Shown here: positions 5,462-14,539 of the stretch, piece by piece | Position numbering within the stretch: the stretch's first letter is position 1 | Layout of the letters: the number at the start of each line of letters is the position of its first letter | From: a bacterium | GTDB taxonomy: Bacteria; Planctomycetota; J058; JAJDCP01 | Reading direction: 5' to 3' | Length of the DNA: 22,467 nt | Assembly: GCA_030428695.1 (NCBI GenBank) | Contig: JAUIEM010000134.1 | Location: 1 to 22,467, forward strand | Made by a program: the position numbers and the translations under genes | The notes under the pieces: model-generated | What the model saw: the letters and a program-made list of their open reading frames with translations, nothing else | Databases searched by the model: none | Told to the model about the DNA's origin: nothing

Positions 5462-7267
5462 ATGGCGAGGACCCCCTTCGGCATCGACGACGCCCGCCCC
5501 GGGCATCTGCTCGACCACAGCCTGTGGACGTTGCGGTTGTGCTGGCAGACCGCACGCGGGCCGATCCTCGGCATCTACCTGACGATCGCCGTGCGGGCCT
5601 TCATCCCGGCGGGCCTCGCGCTGTTCAGCAAGGGCCTGATCGACAGCCTGACCGCGCCGGAGGAGATCTCGCTGCCGCTCTCGGTCTGGCTCGGCATCGG
5701 CCTGGTGCTGTGGCTGCTCGAGGCGCTGGCGGGGTTCGTCCAGAACTACTTCCAGCGAGCCCTGCGCAGCGAGCTCGACCTGACGATCTCGCGGCGCCTG
5801 CTCGAGCACGCCGACCGGCTCGACGCCTCGACCTTCGAGGACACCGAGTACCGGGACGTGATCGGCCGCGCCCAGGCGAACAGCGCGTACCGCATGTCGC
5901 AGTTCGTCAAGAGCCTCGCCAACCTCTGCACCGGCGCGCTGCAGTCGGCCCTGCTCGGGGTCGTGGTCGCGACCGTCGAGCCGCTCGCCCTGGGCGCCCT
6001 CCTGCTGTGCAGCGTGCCCTACGCGGTGTTCCGCTGGCGCCTGGCCTCGCGGGAATACAACCTCGAGTTCGCGCGGGTGACGAAGCTGCGCTGGACGTAC
6101 TACTTCGTCAAGACCCTGACCGACGGCCACGGCGCCAAGGAGGTCAAGCTGCTCGCCCTCGGACCCTACCTGGTCGAGCGGTTCGCGACGCTGATGCGCG
6201 GCTTCCGGGACGAGGACATGCGGCTGCACCGGCTCGAGCTCCTCGGCAACAGCCTGTTCGGAGGGTTCGGGGCGGCGCTGTTCTTCGGCGTGCTCCTGTA
6301 CGTCCTGTCCAACGCCCAGGCCGGCCTCCTGACCGTCGGCGACGTCGTCGTCTTCATCGCCGCCTCGGTCAGCCTGCGGCGCGACGTCGAGACCGCCCTG
6401 CGCAACGGCGGGATGTTCATCCGCGACACCCTGTTCATCTCGAACCTGCGCAAGTTCTTCTCGATCCAGCCGATGCTGGCCGACGGAGAGGAGTCGCTGC
6501 CGCAGCCGATCGCGGGCCGCATCGAGGTCCGCGACCTGTGGTTCCGCTACCCGAACACCGAGCGCGACGTGCTGCGCGGGCTGAACCTGACGATCGAGCC
6601 CGGGGAGACCGTCGCCCTGGTCGGCCGGAACGGCGAGGGCAAGTCGACCCTGCTCAAGCTCCTCGCGCGTTTCTACGACCCCCACCAGGGGAGCATCGCG
6701 ATCGACGGGGTCGACCTGCGCGCGCTCGATCACAAGAAGCTGCGCCGGCACCTGTGCTGCGTGGTGCAGGAGTACGGACGCTACGAGGCGACCGTCGGCG
6801 AGGTGATCGCGTACGGCGACATCGAGCGCCTGCTCGACGACCGCGAGGGCGTACGCGAGGTCGCACGGGCGGCCAGCGTCGACACCTGGATCGAGAGCCT
6901 GCCGGAAGGGTACGACACCCGCCTGGGCCACCACTTCGGGCAGCTCGAGCCCTCCCGCGGCCAGTGGCAGTGGCTCGCGATCGCCCGCGCCTTCGCCCGG
7001 CCGGCGCCGATCGTGCTGATGGATGAGCCGACGAGCAGCCTCGACGCACAGGCCGAGCGGCGCATCCTCGAGCGCCTGCAGATCCTGGCCGCCGAGCGCA
7101 CCGCCCTGCTGGTCAGCCACCGCTTCACCACCCTCGGCTTCGCCGACCGCATCGTCGTCCTCGACGAGGGCCGCATCGTCGAGTCGGGCACCCACGCCGA
7201 GCTGCTCGCGGCGGGGGGGCTGTACGCCGAGCTGTACGACAACGCGACGCTGGGGATGCCGGTATGA
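5462..7267 (+). CDS. ABC-type exporter, fused membrane and ATPase domains
   Basis: The product has 601 residues, normal for a half-size exporter that works as a dimer in the inner membrane. The ATG at 5462 has GGAG 5 nt upstream; the frame stays open to 4952, but that stretch only translates intergenic repeats. The membrane domain spans about 20-320. The ATPase domain has Walker A GRNGEGKST (388-396), Q-loop Gln436, Walker B IVLMDEP (517-523) and H-loop His553 in VSHRFTT. The signature is PSRGQ (497-501) instead of LSGGQ, while the following QWQ.LAIARAF is normal. The substrate cannot be read from sequence. It is coupled by an ATGA overlap to a membrane M28 peptidase, so a link with peptide export or processing is possible. 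Confidence 0.9.
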   Translation: MARTPFGIDDARPGHLLDHSLWTLRLCWQTARGPILGIYLTIAVRAFIPAGLALFSKGLIDSLTAPEEISLPLSVWLGIGLVLWLLEALAGFVQNYFQRALRSELDLTISRRLLEHADRLDASTFEDTEYRDVIGRAQANSAYRMSQFVKSLANLCTGALQSALLGVVVATVEPLALGALLLCSVPYAVFRWRLASREYNLEFARVTKLRWTYYFVKTLTDGHGAKEVKLLALGPYLVERFATLMRGFRDEDMRLHRLELLGNSLFGGFGAALFFGVLLYVLSNAQAGLLTVGDVVVFIAASVSLRRDVETALRNGGMFIRDTLFISNLRKFFSIQPMLADGEESLPQPIAGRIEVRDLWFRYPNTERDVLRGLNLTIEPGETVALVGRNGEGKSTLLKLLARFYDPHQGSIAIDGVDLRALDHKKLRRHLCCVVQEYGRYEATVGEVIAYGDIERLLDDREGVREVARAASVDTWIESLPEGYDTRLGHHFGQLEPSRGQWQWLAIARAFARPAPIVLMDEPTSSLDAQAERRILERLQILAAERTALLVSHRFTTLGFADRIVVLDEGRIVESGTHAELLAAGGLYAELYDNATLGMPV

Positions 7268-9495
7268 AGTCGCTCGCCGCTGGGCTGGCGCTGCCGCTGC
7301 TGGTGCTCGCGCTCGCCGCGTTCTCCTACCGTCCCCCTCCGCCGCTGCCCGCCGACGCGCCTCCGGAGACGTTCTCGGCGGAGCGGGCGCTCGCCGCGCT
7401 GCGCGCCGTAATCGGCGAGGACAGCAGCCCGCATCCGCTCGGCAGCCCCGCCCACGGCGCGGTGCGCGAGCGGTTGTGCGCGGCCCTGCACGACCTCGGC
7501 CTGCGCCCGGAGCTGCAGGACACCTGGCGGGCGACCGGCGTCAACGGGACGGTCACCCGGCTGGTCAACGTGCTCGCCCGCTTCCCCGGCAGGGAAGACC
7601 GCGCGCCGCTGATGCTGCTCGCCCACTACGACTCCGTGCCGGCAGGCCCCGGGGCGTCCGACGACGGCGCGGGCCTCGGGGTGATGCTCGAGGCGGCGCG
7701 CTGGCTGCGCGATCGGGGTCCGCTGGCGCGGCCGGTGTGGCTGTTGTTCAGCGACGGGGAGGAGGCCGGCCTGCTCGGGGCCCGGGCCTTCGTCGACGCC
7801 GACCCCGACCGCGAGCTCGCCCTGGTGATCAACTTCGAGGCGCGCGGCAGCCGCGGGCCGAGCCTGATGTTCGAGACCTACGGCGGCAGCGCGCCGATCC
7901 TCGAGGGGCTGCGGAACAGCCCGCGCCCGATCACCAACTCCCTCGCCCGCACGATCTACGAGCTGCTGCCGAACGACACCGACCTGACCGTGTTCGGGGA
8001 GGCGGGCTACGCGGGCGCGAACTTCGCGTACCTCGGCGGCATCGCGCACTACCACACGCCCCTCGACGACCTCGCCCATCTCGACCGCGGCAGCCTCCAG
8101 CACCACGGCGAGCACGCCCTCGCCCTGCTCGAGGTGCTCGGCGAGCGGACGGAGCTGCTCGAGACCGAGGCGGCCGAGCCGGTGTTCTTCGACCTCTTCG
8201 CCGGCCCGATCGTCGCGCTGCCGCTCGGGGCGATGCCGGTGCTCGCGGTGCTCGCCGTCATCCTGCTCCTGGCCTCCTTCGGCTGGAACCTGTGGAAGCG
8301 GGACCGGCGGGTAGCCTGGGGGCTGGCCGCCTGGCCGCTGCTCGCGCTGCTCTGCGGGGCGCTGTCCTGGGCTCTGGGGGAGCTGTGGATCGCGGTCGGC
8401 GCGCACCCTCCGCGCATCCCCTTCCCCGCCTCGCCCCTGTCCGGGGTGCTGTGCCTGCTCTTCGCCTGCCTCGCGCTCCTCCTGCTGGTCGCGGAGCTGT
8501 TCCGCGCCGCGCGGCCGACCGGGCTGTGGCTCGGCGCCTGGCTGTGGAGCGCCGCGCTCGGCTGCGTCCTCGCCTTCACCCTGCCCGCCGCCAGCTACCT
8601 GCTCGTGCTGCCCGCCTGCGGCGCGGCCCTGTGCGCGCGCTGGCCGGAGCGGACCGCGCCGGCCCTGTTCAGCCTCGGACTCGGCTGCGTGCTGGTCGGG
8701 CCCTCGGCCTGGCTGCTCGGCGACGCGATGGGCTACGGCCCGACCTCCCCCCTGATCGCGCCGATCGCGCTCCAGCTCGGCTGGCTGCTGCCCCTGGCGG
8801 GCGCCGCCTGCTCGCGGGGGCGCCGCCTCGGGGCCGCGCTGTGCGGCGGCCTCGCGCTGGTGTGCGGGGTGTGGTGCGCCGCCAGCGCGCCCTACGGCCC
8901 CGAGCACCCGCAGCGCCTGAGCCTGGTCTGGCACCAGCAGGAGCGCGGCGCCCGGGTCTGGGCCTCCAGCCACGGCGCCCCCCTGCCCGCCACCCTCGAG
9001 GCGGCCGCCTCCTTCGGCGCCGCCGAGGACGCCTACCGCTGGCTGCTCGACGCGCGCACGGCCCGGTCGGTCCCCGTCTCCGGGCCCGCCCTGACGGCGC
9101 CGGAGCTGGTCGACCTCGTCTGGAGCCCCTCCGGCGCCGGCCGCATGCTGACGGGCCGCCTGGTCGCCCCGCCGGGAGCCAGCCTGCTGCACGTCTCCTG
9201 GCCGCGGGACGCGGGCGTCGACCGCGTGACGGTGCGGGGGCTCGACCTGCCGAGCTGGTGGACCGACCGGGGGCGCGCGTACGGCTTCCTGTGCCCGAGC
9301 CTGCCCGCCGAGGGCCTCGACTTCGCCCTCCATCTCGCGCACCGCGGGCCCCTCCAGCTGACCCTGAGCAGCCACGCGCCCGGCCTGCCGCCGGCGGCTC
9401 TTCCCCTGCTCGAGGCGCGCGGCCCCGCCGCGGTCGGCTCGCAGCTCGGGGACCGCACGGTGGTCACCCGGGAGCTGCGCCTGGACGGGGAGTGA
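7264..9495 (+). CDS. Membrane-bound M28-family metallopeptidase
   Basis: The product has 743 residues. The start ATG overlaps the stop of the ABC gene (ATGA), which points to translational coupling. An N-terminal membrane anchor or signal (about 3-21, ending AAFSYRPPP) precedes an M28 domain (about 35-300). Visible zinc-site residues are His121 (AHYDSVP), Asp133 (ASDDGAG), the catalytic-base and ligand pair Glu166-Glu167 (DGEEAGLLGAR), Glu192 (NFEARG) and His264 (HYHTPLDD). These fit a two-zinc aminopeptidase of the FXNA/ERMP1-like type, in which an M28 domain is followed by many membrane helices. Here about seven or eight hydrophobic segments span roughly 310-580, followed by an extracytoplasmic C-terminal domain. 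It probably trims peptides outside the membrane, perhaps ones moved by the coupled exporter (inference). Confidence 0.9.
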   Translation: MKSLAAGLALPLLVLALAAFSYRPPPPLPADAPPETFSAERALAALRAVIGEDSSPHPLGSPAHGAVRERLCAALHDLGLRPELQDTWRATGVNGTVTRLVNVLARFPGREDRAPLMLLAHYDSVPAGPGASDDGAGLGVMLEAARWLRDRGPLARPVWLLFSDGEEAGLLGARAFVDADPDRELALVINFEARGSRGPSLMFETYGGSAPILEGLRNSPRPITNSLARTIYELLPNDTDLTVFGEAGYAGANFAYLGGIAHYHTPLDDLAHLDRGSLQHHGEHALALLEVLGERTELLETEAAEPVFFDLFAGPIVALPLGAMPVLAVLAVILLLASFGWNLWKRDRRVAWGLAAWPLLALLCGALSWALGELWIAVGAHPPRIPFPASPLSGVLCLLFACLALLLLVAELFRAARPTGLWLGAWLWSAALGCVLAFTLPAASYLLVLPACGAALCARWPERTAPALFSLGLGCVLVGPSAWLLGDAMGYGPTSPLIAPIALQLGWLLPLAGAACSRGRRLGAALCGGLALVCGVWCAASAPYGPEHPQRLSLVWHQQERGARVWASSHGAPLPATLEAAASFGAAEDAYRWLLDARTARSVPVSGPALTAPELVDLVWSPSGAGRMLTGRLVAPPGASLLHVSWPRDAGVDRVTVRGLDLPSWWTDRGRAYGFLCPSLPAEGLDFALHLAHRGPLQLTLSSHAPGLPPAALPLLEARGPAAVGSQLGDRTVVTRELRLDGE

Positions 9496-9531
9496 GCTGC
9501 TGGCCCTTTCCCCAGCTCCCCCGCTCCCTGG

Positions 9532-10587
9532 TCACCCCAACCCGAGCAGCGCCCGCGCCAGCTTCCCCCGCACCCACCGGTCGAGGAACAGTCCCGCGCC
9601 GAAGGACCCGGCCAGGGCAACCGGGTAGAGCAGCGCGAAGCTGTCCCCCCAGCGGGTCGGGGCGATGCCGCGCAGGAGCCAGGGATGCAGGAGGTAGACC
9701 GTGAAGCTGACGCGGGCCAGGCGCACCGCCCAGCCGTCCGGGGGCCGCGGCGCCAGGGCCGGGCCGCGCCGCCAGCGCAGCACCCAGGCCAGGCCGTAGC
9801 CGATCACCGTGAAGCGGAAGAAGTGGTTGAACCACGAGGCGTCGGCCTGCCAGGTCGCGAACCAGAAGTACTCGGCGACCACCAGCGCCCCGCTCAGGCC
9901 GAGCAACACCGCGCTCAGCCGCGGCCGGGGCGTCCCCGCCGGGCGGTCGGCGAGCCGAACACCGAGGCAGAACCAGCCCGCCCAGTGGACGAGCAGCCAG
10001 CCCGGCAGGGAGATGCGCCCGGGCCAGAAGAAGTGCACCGGCGAGGACAGGGCGAGCTGCACGCCGAACAGCACGCTGACGCCCGCCCAGGGGACGCGCC
10101 GGAGCAGCGGCCAGAGCAGGTAGGCCTGGATGATGAACGAGCAGAAGTACAGGTGGTAGTCCGCGGTGCCCTTCAACAGCGCCTCGGCGATCACCGCCGG
10201 CTCGCTGAGCAGGCCGCGGTAGGCGAGGCTGAGGAAGCTCCACGCCAGGTAGGGCAGCACCACGCGGGTGGCGCGTCGGGTGTAGAAGGAGACGAGGCTC
10301 GCGCGCCGGCTCTTGCCGAGGCCGTAGCCGGACAGGACGACGAACAGCGGCACGCTGAAGCGCGCGAGCTGCGAGACCAGACCGGCCAGGCCCGCGTCGC
10401 TCAGCCAGCGTTGGGACGCGATCAGCCGGCCCTCGAAGCCGCCCGCGGCGTGGATGGCGACCACCGCGCAGGTCGCGAGCACGCGCACGCGGTCAGCCCG
10501 CGCCCGGTCATCGGCCGCCGTCGTGACGGCGACGGCCCGCTGTTCCGCGTCCGCTTCCACCCCGCAAGGATGCTCGAACGGACGCAC
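9532..10587 (-). CDS. Acyltransferase_3-family membrane protein
   Basis: The ORF from a GTG at 10587 gives 351 residues; there is no clear SD, and GTG codons about 10 or 32 residues further in are also possible. The family pattern starts at RVRVLATCAVVAIHAAGGF, whose His is the conserved catalytic-type His of OatA/WecH-like acyltransferases, followed by FSVPLFVVLSGYGLGKSRR and then about ten hydrophobic segments, with SFTVYLLHPWLL near the end. Such enzymes move acyl groups across or at the inner membrane onto sugars of peptidoglycan, lipids or exopolysaccharide. It follows the hydrolase gene by 31 nt on the same strand, so the two are probably one operon. It converges with the M28 gene 36 nt away, and no terminator is evident between them. 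Confidence 0.88.
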   Translation of the reverse strand: MRPFEHPCGVEADAEQRAVAVTTAADDRARADRVRVLATCAVVAIHAAGGFEGRLIASQRWLSDAGLAGLVSQLARFSVPLFVVLSGYGLGKSRRASLVSFYTRRATRVVLPYLAWSFLSLAYRGLLSEPAVIAEALLKGTADYHLYFCSFIIQAYLLWPLLRRVPWAGVSVLFGVQLALSSPVHFFWPGRISLPGWLLVHWAGWFCLGVRLADRPAGTPRPRLSAVLLGLSGALVVAEYFWFATWQADASWFNHFFRFTVIGYGLAWVLRWRRGPALAPRPPDGWAVRLARVSFTVYLLHPWLLRGIAPTRWGDSFALLYPVALAGSFGAGLFLDRWVRGKLARALLGLG

Positions 10588-10618
10588 TTCTGCAAGGAAC
10601 CACGCGGACCGCGGCGCG

Positions 10619-12394
10619 CTACCAGAAGCTGCTGTCGGAGGGGGCGTCGTCGAGCACGATCTGGGACATGTCCTGCTCGGGCCGGGGCATCATAGGAGGC
10701 GCATGGTCCTCCTCGTCCACGCTGACGTCCTCGATGCTGTCCTCAGGCGCGTCCGTGGTGATCAGGTAGCTGGCGAACTTGCCGAAGTCGAAGAAGCAGT
10801 CGGTGCCGATGATCTCGCTGATCTTCTTGCCGCGCTTGGCGAAGTCGTCGTTCTCGTACAGCCTGCGCATGCCGTCGGTCGAGCGCACCAGGGGCCAGCG
10901 GCTGATCACGCGCACGATCAGGGACTGCACGATCGAGTAGAACGGTGCGCCGCCGAGCAGCACCCGGGCCTCGGCTTCGTTCGCGCCGATCGCCTCGTGG
11001 AAGGCCTTCGCGAGGTCGCCGTGCGCGACGTGCGTGTCCTCGAAGACCGCCTTGTAGATCTTCGGCATCAGGTACTTGAACAGGTAGCGATGGTGCTCGT
11101 TGATGAAGTAGTAGCCGTGGTTGGTGTACTCTTCGCGCGCGTTGCGGATGTCGTAGTCCGCCTTGACGTCGACCCGGTACTTGGAGTGCAGGATGCCCCA
11201 GCTCTCGAAGTAGCTGTCCTTCTTCAGCACGACCCGGGAGTAGCGCTCGAGCAGCATCGCGTCGGTCTGCTCCGGGCCGATGCCGCGCAAGGGCGTGGCG
11301 AGCTGCGGGTGGAAGTGGGCGAGGAAGCGATAGGCGAGCTCGGCGGCGATCACGCCGACGTCCTGGATGTCGCTGGTCGGCTCTCCGCCGCCGTAGCTGT
11401 AGCGGTAGTTGCGCTCGTTGGCCCGCGCGTTGACGCGGATCGAGCAGGTGTTGTGCACGCCCGGGAAGGGCAGATACACGACGTTGGTCGCCGTCTCGTC
11501 CTCGATGTCGAGCAGCTCGTAGTCCTGGGGCTTGAAGCCCGGCTTGGTCTCGGCCTGGCTGATCAACACGACCAGGTTCTTCACGTTGCTGCCGATGGTC
11601 TTGTTCTGCTTGCTGTCGCGGTTGCCCGGCCCGGGGACAGGGTCGATCGCGAAGATGTTGATCGGCACCGTCGCCAGCTTCTTGAGCGCGCCCCCGGTGT
11701 GGTAGGCGCGGGCCTTGGAGCGGAAGCTGAAGGACTCCCACAGCTTGGTGAAGAAGCTCTTGTCCTCGCCGACCTGCTTGAGCATGTAGGCGACCTTGAG
11801 ACAGGTGACTGCCCCGCGGCTCCAGCCGATCAGGTTGATGCGCTCGATGTTCAGCAGGCTCGGATCGGTGAAGAGCTGCTTGTGCAGGAGCGCCAGACGC
11901 CTCTCCGCCGTGGAGCTGTCCGTGGTGAGCTTGAACGGCTTCGTGAAAAAGACCGCCTCGAGGACGGTGCGCAGGTAGAGGATGTTGTCATTCCAGCCCG
12001 CGCCCGAGATCTTCGCGGAGGCCGCGAAGTTGTCCTTGTGGGGGTTGAGCTTCGAGCGCAGCTGCTTGTCGATGCTCGAGGGGTCGAAGGTGCCGGCGCG
12101 GGGATGCTTCGAGGTCGGGGCCCAGCCGATCGGGTCCGCGCCCGGGCCGTCGAGGACGATGTGGGTGCGGCCCAGGCGCTGCTCCATCGCCGTCTCGATC
12201 AGGCCTTCCCGCGGCTGCGCGCCGACGTCCGGCCAGCCGTTGACCAGCACCTCGGTCAGGTCGAGCCCCGGCTCGTAGAGCAGGTCACCGAGGCGGGTGA
12301 TCACCTCATCGTGGGTGGCGGAGAGGTTCTCGCCGTCGATGTAGGTCCCGCTGCGGTGCGAGCCCGTGCCGTGACACAGAATCGTCAAGATCAT
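10619..12394 (-). CDS. DUF2235-like alpha/beta hydrolase, phospholipase-effector type
   Basis: The product has 591 residues; the ATG is at 12394 with AGGAG 6 nt upstream. Motifs in order: CHGTGSHR (7-14), a GPG turn (83-85), nucleophile elbow GWSRGA with Ser192, DPVPGPG with candidate Asp251, and PFPGVHNT with candidate His314. This order (HGT, GxSRGA, DxVxxxG, PGVH) is that of DUF2235 proteins, which include Tle1 phospholipase effectors of type VI secretion. The C-terminal 270 residues are of unknown fold. There is no signal peptide and no secretion gene in the window, so an effector role is only a possibility. GC content is lower than that of neighbours: two sampled 60-nt lines give 57% and 65%, versus 82% in the adjacent kinase. 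It lies between a kinase and an acyltransferase in a same-strand cluster. Confidence 0.8.
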   Translation of the reverse strand: MILTILCHGTGSHRSGTYIDGENLSATHDEVITRLGDLLYEPGLDLTEVLVNGWPDVGAQPREGLIETAMEQRLGRTHIVLDGPGADPIGWAPTSKHPRAGTFDPSSIDKQLRSKLNPHKDNFAASAKISGAGWNDNILYLRTVLEAVFFTKPFKLTTDSSTAERRLALLHKQLFTDPSLLNIERINLIGWSRGAVTCLKVAYMLKQVGEDKSFFTKLWESFSFRSKARAYHTGGALKKLATVPINIFAIDPVPGPGNRDSKQNKTIGSNVKNLVVLISQAETKPGFKPQDYELLDIEDETATNVVYLPFPGVHNTCSIRVNARANERNYRYSYGGGEPTSDIQDVGVIAAELAYRFLAHFHPQLATPLRGIGPEQTDAMLLERYSRVVLKKDSYFESWGILHSKYRVDVKADYDIRNAREEYTNHGYYFINEHHRYLFKYLMPKIYKAVFEDTHVAHGDLAKAFHEAIGANEAEARVLLGGAPFYSIVQSLIVRVISRWPLVRSTDGMRRLYENDDFAKRGKKISEIIGTDCFFDFGKFASYLITTDAPEDSIEDVSVDEEDHAPPMMPRPEQDMSQIVLDDAPSDSSFW

Positions 12395-12460
12395 GACGAG
12401 CTCCTGGTTCCAGACCGATTGTGGAAGAGAGTCTTACAGAATTCTACAGCCGGGCGCAAC

Positions 12461-12485
12461 TCTTCGCCGCAGAGGCTCAAAGCGG

Positions 12486-12486
<1 letters not shown>
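12461..12486 (-). repeat. CTCTGCG-type repeat fragment, locus 4
   Basis: CGCAGAGGCTCAAAGCGG (12468-12485) shares the 12-mer CGCAGAGGCTCA with the inverted copy at 4353-4364. It sits in the 91-nt gap between kinase and hydrolase, on the sense strand of the hydrolase gene that starts at 12394. It is short, so its membership is less certain than that of loci 2 and 3. Confidence 0.5.
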
Positions 12487-14318
<1,832 letters not shown>

Positions 14319-14448
14319 TTCGATCAGCTGGGGGGTCTCGAGGTCGATGGGAGCCGCTCCTCCGCGCCGCGTGGCCGTGTTGTACCGTTCCCCTACGAGA
14401 TGATAGCGAACCGGGGCCGGGGTGTCGCCTGTCGGGCAGCCGGCGCGG

Positions 14449-14478
14449 TTGGCCCGACACGTGGCGGTGTGCTATCAA
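14449..14478 (+). promoter_or_regulatory. Candidate promoter for the GNAT-kinase gene
   Basis: TTGGCC (14449-14454), an 18-nt spacer and TATCAA (14473-14478) lie in the gap between the divergent kinases, about 60 nt before the ATG at 14540. The match is modest. On the other strand TACAAC (14384-14379) could serve as a -10 for the minus kinase, but no good -35 is visible. Confidence 0.3.
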
Positions 14479-14539
14479 AGGGCAGGAGACCCCGGCCCGC
14501 GCATCGCCCTGCGCCGGGGGCACGTCTGCAGGAGGAGCG

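Noticed and set aside
10619..12394. Type VI secretion locus
   Set aside because: Only the hydrolase resembles an effector; no VgrG, Hcp, PAAR or immunity gene is visible beside it.
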